Source: JBCBCP01 sp039178165 (lineage in GTDB: Bacteria; Pseudomonadota; Alphaproteobacteria; Rhodobacterales; Rhodobacteraceae). Taken from it: DNA of 25,311 nt. The notes beneath the pieces were generated by a model. It searched no databases. It had not been told where the DNA came from and saw only the letters and a program-made list of their open reading frames with translations. A program made the position numbers and the translations under genes. Positions 21,754 to 25,311 of the stretch are shown piece by piece. The stretch lies in assembly GCA_039178165.1 (NCBI GenBank), contig JBCDFL010000024.1, positions 1 to 25,311 of the forward strand. Reading direction: 5' to 3'. The stretch's first letter is position 1, and each line of letters opens with the position of its first letter.

Positions 21754-21780
21754 CCCTTAATTCCTTTGCGTTAAATCTGC

Positions 21781-21810
21781 TTTCACAGCGCGGCGGGCCG
21801 CGCGTATAGT
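21781..21810 (+). promoter_or_regulatory. Possible promoter of the glycosyltransferase-like gene
   Basis: TTTCAC (21781-21786) and TATAGT (21805-21810), with an 18-base spacer, lie 29 bases before the ATG at 21840. The -10 box is good and the -35 is moderate. Confidence 0.45.
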
Positions 21811-21839
21811 CGCGCCAAAACAAAATCGGCAGGCACGTT

Positions 21840-22835
21840 ATGGCACGCAAAACGCCGCAGGACTACAACATCGCGATCGTCGGCCAGCACGGGCGACTGG
21901 GATACGAGGCGCTGCTCTTCGCCGCCTCGCTGCGCCACCACAGCCCTGGCTTCAACGGCCGGCTTTTGGTGGCAGAGCCGCAGCTGGGACCCCTGTGGGA
22001 CAAAGACCCGCGCATGGAAGAGCCGGTGCGGCTGATGCTGGAAAGCCTGGGGGCCGAAATCGTGCCCTTCCAAAACGTCCATTTCGGCGCGGCCTACCCC
22101 TATGGCAACAAGATCGAGATGCTGAGCGCCCTGCCCAAAGGCGCGCCGTTCGTCTTCTTCGACACCGACACGCTGATCACCGGGGATTTGGGCCGCGTGC
22201 CGTTCGATTTCGACGTGCCCAGCGCGTCACGCCGGGTCACCGGCACCTGGCCTAAGCCGGAGCTTTACGGACCCGGTTACGCTGGGATCTGGCAATCGCT
22301 CTACGAGATGTTCGGGCTGGATTTCGACAGCTCGCTCGATCTGAGCGAGCCGGACGAGTATTGGGCGCGGTATCTCTATTTCAACGCGGGATACTTTTAC
22401 TACCGCTGCCCGCATGTCTTCGGCGCACGCTTTCTGGACTACGCGCTGCGGATCAAGGCGGACCCGCCCGAAGCGCTTGTCTGTCAGGAGCTCGACCCCT
22501 GGCTGGATCAGGTCGCCCTGCCGCTGGTCATTCACAGCCTCGGCGGGCGGCGCGACGCCCTGCCCGAAGGCCTGCTGGACGGCAGCGTGACCTGCCATTA
22601 CCGCGTTCTGCCGCTGCTCTACGCCCGCGAGGCGCAGCATGTCATCGACACGCTGGAGACGGTGGCGGCGCCCAACAAGCTCAAGCGCGTGCTCAAAGGC
22701 TCAGAGCCGATCAAGCGCATGATCTACCAGGGCCGTGGCCACAAGGTGCGCGCCCTCTTCGACCAGGACGCCCTGCCCCGGCGCGAACAGGCGATCCGCA
22801 ACCGGATCAAATCCGAAGGCTTCTGGATGCGCTGA
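21840..22835 (+). CDS. Putative GT-A fold glycosyltransferase
   Basis: This 331-aa protein has an N-terminal Rossmann-like half (YNIAIVGQHGRLGYEALLFAASL). A DxD motif, D108-T109-D110 in FVFFDTDTLITGDL, is the usual metal and nucleotide-sugar site of GT-A glycosyltransferases. A later FNAGYFYYRCP segment and LDPWLDQVALPLVI fit family 8-like enzymes, where a loop with Asn/Gly and a catalytic acid follows. The C-terminal 70 residues are basic and helical. There is no signal peptide, so it is cytoplasmic. Acceptor and sugar are unknown, and no polysaccharide cluster is present. Assigned from motifs with moderate certainty. Confidence 0.65.
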   Translation: MARKTPQDYNIAIVGQHGRLGYEALLFAASLRHHSPGFNGRLLVAEPQLGPLWDKDPRMEEPVRLMLESLGAEIVPFQNVHFGAAYPYGNKIEMLSALPKGAPFVFFDTDTLITGDLGRVPFDFDVPSASRRVTGTWPKPELYGPGYAGIWQSLYEMFGLDFDSSLDLSEPDEYWARYLYFNAGYFYYRCPHVFGARFLDYALRIKADPPEALVCQELDPWLDQVALPLVIHSLGGRRDALPEGLLDGSVTCHYRVLPLLYAREAQHVIDTLETVAAPNKLKRVLKGSEPIKRMIYQGRGHKVRALFDQDALPRREQAIRNRIKSEGFWMR

Positions 22836-22872
22836 CGCCTGGTACAGGACTGGATCAGGCGTTGACACAAAT

Positions 22873-22888
22873 CCGGGCTTTTGCCCGG
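22873..22888 (+). terminator. Candidate terminator after the glycosyltransferase-like gene
   Basis: CCGGGC-TTTT-GCCCGG (22873-22888) is followed by GCGTTTGAT, with only a short T run. A second inverted repeat, ACGCCTG/CAGGCGT (22835-22841/22856-22862), starts at the stop codon. Together they may stop transcription before the gene at 22949. Confidence 0.5.
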
Positions 22889-22948
22889 GCGTTTGATAGA
22901 TCAACAATCCGGAGAAGCGATGCACTCATCAAGGGGAGGGTGCCGCGC

Positions 22949-23374
22949 ATGCGGTTCCAGGCTTTGGCCACGTTCTTCGACCGGCACGCCGACACGTTCC
23001 TGAAAGGGGACCTCGACGTGGTGGCAGCCCAATTCATCACGCCCATCCCGGTCTATGCCGGCGAAGACCTACTGGTCCTGCCGGACGCCGCGGCGCTGCG
23101 GCGGGCCCTGGCCACCTTTCGCTGGGCGCTGGTGGCAGACGGCATCACGCAGATGACCAGCCAGATCGACGCCGTCGAGCTGCCCCACGATGGGGTCCAG
23201 CAAATCTGGCTCAGCTGGCACTACGCCGGTGATACCGGCCTCGTGCGGCGCAAGGACCGGGTGACCTACGTCGTGCGGGGCGCCGCGGACGGCGACGCCG
23301 CGCGGATCGAGATGATCCACTTCACCCAGCTGGCCTATCCGGAAATCGTGCACCGCTTTGCCCTCGCGAAGTGA
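22949..23374 (+). CDS. SnoaL/NTF2-like protein, tandem paralog 1
   Basis: The 141-aa product starts at the ATG at 22949; GGGGAGGG lies about eight bases upstream. The N-terminal helix FFDRHADTFLKGDLDVVAAQF is followed by PIPVYAGEDLLVL and a run of beta strands ending in RIEMIHFTQLAYPEI. This alpha+beta barrel pattern fits the NTF2/SnoaL-like fold. The same length, start (MRF) and motif order recur in the next gene, so the two arose by duplication. Catalytic residues are not identifiable, and function is unknown. Confidence 0.75.
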   Translation: MRFQALATFFDRHADTFLKGDLDVVAAQFITPIPVYAGEDLLVLPDAAALRRALATFRWALVADGITQMTSQIDAVELPHDGVQQIWLSWHYAGDTGLVRRKDRVTYVVRGAADGDAARIEMIHFTQLAYPEIVHRFALAK

Positions 23375-23418
23375 CGTGGGGTCGGTGTCGATTCCGTCGG
23401 CGCTGCGTCGCTTTTGCA

Positions 23419-23438
23419 TTACGTTGACGTAAACGTAA
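23419..23438. promoter_or_regulatory. ACGT-triplet palindrome, possible MerR-type (LiuR-like) operator
   Basis: A 20-bp palindrome with one mismatched pair contains ACGT three times at exact 6-base spacing (23421, 23427 and 23433). TTGACG (23424-23429) inside it could serve as a -35 box. Similar ACGT-rich palindromes are bound by MerR-family regulators of branched-chain and fatty acid catabolism in proteobacteria. No such regulator is in this window, so the link is inference. Confidence 0.45.
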
Positions 23439-23501
23439 GGTTAAACCGGGCGCGCGCGCGCAGCGCTCTACCCTAAGATGTAAATAGTGAAAGGACATCC
23501 C

Positions 23502-23927
23502 ATGCGGTTTCCGGCCGCGACCGAGCTGTTGAATACGATGGCGGATCAATTGATGGCGGGCGATATCCGCGCTGTCGCGGATCGCTTCGTGACGCCGACC
23601 CCGGTCTATTTCGACGACGATTTGATGGTGGTGCGCACGCCGGAGATGGCGCGGGCCCAATTATCCACCTTTCGCGGTGCACTTCTGTCGCGGGGTGTCA
23701 CGCGCCTGCGGGCGGAAGTGACGGCCCTGTCCCTGCCCATCGGGCCGTTGCGGCGGGCTTGGGTGACCTGGCGCTACCAGGGCCCGTCGGGCACGCCCCG
23801 CGGGCAGGCGCGCACCCATTATGTGGTGCGGTGCAACGGCCAGCCGGACGCCGTGCAGCTGGAGATGGTGCAATATACCGAGATTGCGTTTCCGACTTAT
23901 GTCGCAGGGCTGCCCCTGGCCCGCTGA
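23502..23927 (+). CDS. SnoaL/NTF2-like protein, tandem paralog 2
   Basis: The 141-aa product starts at the ATG at 23502; GAAAGGA lies about six bases upstream, which makes the in-frame GTG at 23487 unlikely. It parallels the preceding gene: MRF start, a helix with AD..x..GD..AVA..F, TPTPVYFDDDLMVV, LSTFRGAL, VTWRYQG and QLEMVQYTEIAFPTYV. All have direct counterparts there. It has its own upstream region with the ACGT palindrome, so the two copies may be regulated differently. The metY gene follows 55 bases after the stop. Function is unknown. Confidence 0.75.
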   Translation: MRFPAATELLNTMADQLMAGDIRAVADRFVTPTPVYFDDDLMVVRTPEMARAQLSTFRGALLSRGVTRLRAEVTALSLPIGPLRRAWVTWRYQGPSGTPRGQARTHYVVRCNGQPDAVQLEMVQYTEIAFPTYVAGLPLAR

Positions 23928-23929
23928 GG

Positions 23930-23958
23930 TTGCGGCCCGCGGGGCCATGCCCTACCCA
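23930..23958 (+). promoter_or_regulatory. Possible promoter of metY
   Basis: TTGCGG (23930-23935) and TACCCA (23953-23958) have a 17-base spacer and end 16 bases before AAGGGA (23975-23980). Called by eye. Confidence 0.4.
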
Positions 23959-23988
23959 TGGCGCAACTTCGGATAAGGGAACATGACC

Positions 23989-25281
23989 ATGACCGACGGC
24001 CCCACCTACGGCTTCGACACCTTGCAAATCCACGCCGGCGCACGGCCCGACCCGGCCACGGGCGCGCGGCAAACACCGATCTACCAATCGACGGCCTATG
24101 TCTTCCGCGATGCGGATCACGCCGCAGCGCTGTTCAATCTGCAAGAGGTCGGTTTCATCTACTCGCGCCTGACCAATCCTACAGTCGCGGTGCTGCAGGA
24201 ACGCATCGCGACGCTGGAGGGCGGCGTCGGCGCGGTCTGCTGCTCGTCGGGGCACGCGGCGCAGATCATGGCGCTCTTCCCGCTGATGGCGCCGGGGCTG
24301 AACATCGTCGTCTCCACCCGGCTTTACGGCGGGACGGTCACGCAGTTCAGCCAAACGATCAAACGCTTCGGCTGGGAAGCCAAATTCGTCGATTTCGACG
24401 ATCTGGACGCGGTCGAGGCCGCCTGTGACGAAAACACCCGCGCGGTCTTCTGCGAAGCTATCGCGAACCCGGGCGGCTACATCACCGACCTCGACGCGAT
24501 CTCCGCGATCGCAGACAAGGTCGGCGTGCCGCTGGTGGTCGATAACACCTCCGCCACGCCGTATCTGTGCCGGCCCATCGAACACGGGGCGACATTGGTC
24601 GTGCACTCCACCACCAAATACCTGACCGGCAACGGTACCGTCACCGGCGGCTGCGTCGTGGACAGCGGCACGTTCGACTGGTCCGCGTCGGACAAATTCC
24701 CGTCGCTCAGCGCGCCCGAGCCCGCCTACCACGGCCTCAAGTTCCACGAGACGTTCGGCGCGCTCGCCTTCACCTTCCATGGGATCGCCGTGGGCCTGCG
24801 CGATCTGGGCATGACGATGAACCCGCAAGCCGCGCACTACACGCTGATGGGGATCGAGACGCTGTCCCTGCGGATGGAGCGGCACGTGGAGAACGCGATG
24901 AAGATCGCCGCCTGGCTGGAGCAGGACGACCGCGTCGACTACGTGACCTATGCGGGCCTACCATCCTCGCCCTACAACAAGCGCGTGGCGCAGATCTGCC
25001 CCCGCGGCGCCGGCGGCCTTTTCACCTTTGCGGTAAAGGGCGGCTACGACGCTTGCGTCAAGTTGGTGAACGCGCTGGAGATTTTCAGCCACGTGGCCAA
25101 CCTTGGGGATGCCCGCTCCCTCATCATCCATTCGGCCTCCACCACGCACCGCCAGCTCACGGCGGAGCAGCAGCGCGCGGCGGGCGCGGCGCCGGAGGTT
25201 GTGCGCGTCTCCATCGGGATCGAGAATGCGGACGATTTGATCGCCGACCTCGACCAGGCGCTGAGCAAGGCGGCAGCCTAA
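23989..25281 (+). CDS. metY: O-acetylhomoserine sulfhydrylase / aminocarboxypropyltransferase
   Basis: This PLP enzyme of the Cys/Met metabolism family makes homocysteine from O-acetylhomoserine and sulfide. From the ATG at 23989 it has 430 aa; the ATG at 23983 adds two residues but would sit only two bases from AAGGGA. The sequence shows GFDTLQIHAGARPDPATGARQ, YSRLTNPT, VVDNTSATPYLCRP and the PLP lysine in HSTTKYLTGNG (K210). The insert-bearing length and FTFHGIAVGLRDLGMTMNP are typical of MetY, not the shorter MetB/MetZ types. It acts in methionine biosynthesis in the cytoplasm. No SAM riboswitch was recognised in the short upstream gap. Confidence 0.95.
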   Translation: MTDGPTYGFDTLQIHAGARPDPATGARQTPIYQSTAYVFRDADHAAALFNLQEVGFIYSRLTNPTVAVLQERIATLEGGVGAVCCSSGHAAQIMALFPLMAPGLNIVVSTRLYGGTVTQFSQTIKRFGWEAKFVDFDDLDAVEAACDENTRAVFCEAIANPGGYITDLDAISAIADKVGVPLVVDNTSATPYLCRPIEHGATLVVHSTTKYLTGNGTVTGGCVVDSGTFDWSASDKFPSLSAPEPAYHGLKFHETFGALAFTFHGIAVGLRDLGMTMNPQAAHYTLMGIETLSLRMERHVENAMKIAAWLEQDDRVDYVTYAGLPSSPYNKRVAQICPRGAGGLFTFAVKGGYDACVKLVNALEIFSHVANLGDARSLIIHSASTTHRQLTAEQQRAAGAAPEVVRVSIGIENADDLIADLDQALSKAAA

Positions 25282-25292
25282 GCCCATCGGTA

Positions 25293-25310
25293 GCGGGGGG
25301 CCGCCCCCGC
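25293..25310 (+). terminator. GC-rich hairpin after metY (window edge)
   Basis: GCGGGGG (25293-25299) and CCCCCGC (25304-25310) pair around GCCG, eleven bases after the metY stop. The window ends here, so a T tract cannot be checked. Confidence 0.4.
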
Positions 25311-25311
25311 G

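Noticed and set aside
23928..23988. SAM-type riboswitch upstream of metY
   Set aside because: Only 61 bases separate the genes, and no SAM-II-like or SAM-I-like pattern could be drawn.

Overview
The window is high-GC DNA, densely packed with genes, from an alphaproteobacterium, most probably a member of the Rhodobacteraceae (Roseobacter/Rhodobacter group). The evidence is the split histidine cluster hisB-hisH ... hisA-hisF-hisE with hisE as a separate gene, the style of the pyruvate carboxylase tail, RlmB next to tRNA-Tyr, the MetY-type sulfhydrylase, and frequent ATGA/GTGA start-stop overlaps. No integrase, transposase, CRISPR array or phage gene was seen. The region reads as chromosomal backbone with some lineage-specific genes.

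Layout. 1-2.2 kb: 3' end of pyruvate carboxylase (biotinyl domain), a VOC protein, a membrane-anchored class III nucleotide cyclase (-), and a YqhA/UPF0114 membrane protein. A possible 29-aa membrane microprotein (-) with a strong ribosome binding site follows. 2.4-6.8 kb: tRNA-Gly(GCC), a COG0523 GTPase (-) whose CxCC motif reads SISS, a TetR regulator (-) with two operator-like palindromes facing a four-helix membrane protein (+), and a divergent LysR/EamA transporter pair. 6.9-12.6 kb: a secreted VWA protein, a stand-alone AsnC/Lrp ligand-binding domain (-), and the histidine genes. The his cluster is interrupted by two opposite-strand DUF2147 paralogs between hisH and hisA, and by a small membrane protein overlapping the 3' end of hisA. 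12.7-15.1 kb: a CoA-binding protein preceded by an intrinsic terminator that ends just before its ribosome binding site, a zinc-ribbon protein and rlmB (all -), tRNA-Tyr(GTA) (+) and a DUF3307 membrane protein (-).

15.2-18.2 kb holds the most unusual gene: a 999-aa ABC-exporter-like protein. Walker A, catalytic Glu and switch His are all lost, about 280 residues are inserted into the nucleotide-binding domain, and a cyclic-nucleotide-binding domain sits at the C-terminus. It is followed by about 660 bp of gene-free DNA. That stretch contains four covarying GTAGGGTG-type hairpins and two related multi-branched inverted-repeat units. This is either a family of mobile hairpin repeats or a structured RNA element.

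18.9-21.3 kb: a translationally coupled four-gene cassette. It is centred on a fusion of an MsrQ/ferric-reductase-like heme membrane domain to a Rieske [2Fe-2S] domain, with a Cys-rich anchored partner and small membrane proteins. 21.3-25.3 kb: an exported or anchored protein of unknown function (-), a GT-A-like glycosyltransferase, two tandem paralogous SnoaL/NTF2-like proteins of identical length with an ACGT-triplet operator between them, and metY.

How the parts connect: the his genes form the one clear pathway (imidazole glycerol phosphate synthesis and dehydration, plus HisA and HisE steps). The nucleotide cyclase could supply the ligand of the cNMP domain on the ABC-like protein, but they lie 14 kb apart and the link is speculative. 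Regulatory calls are by eye, and promoters in particular are tentative.
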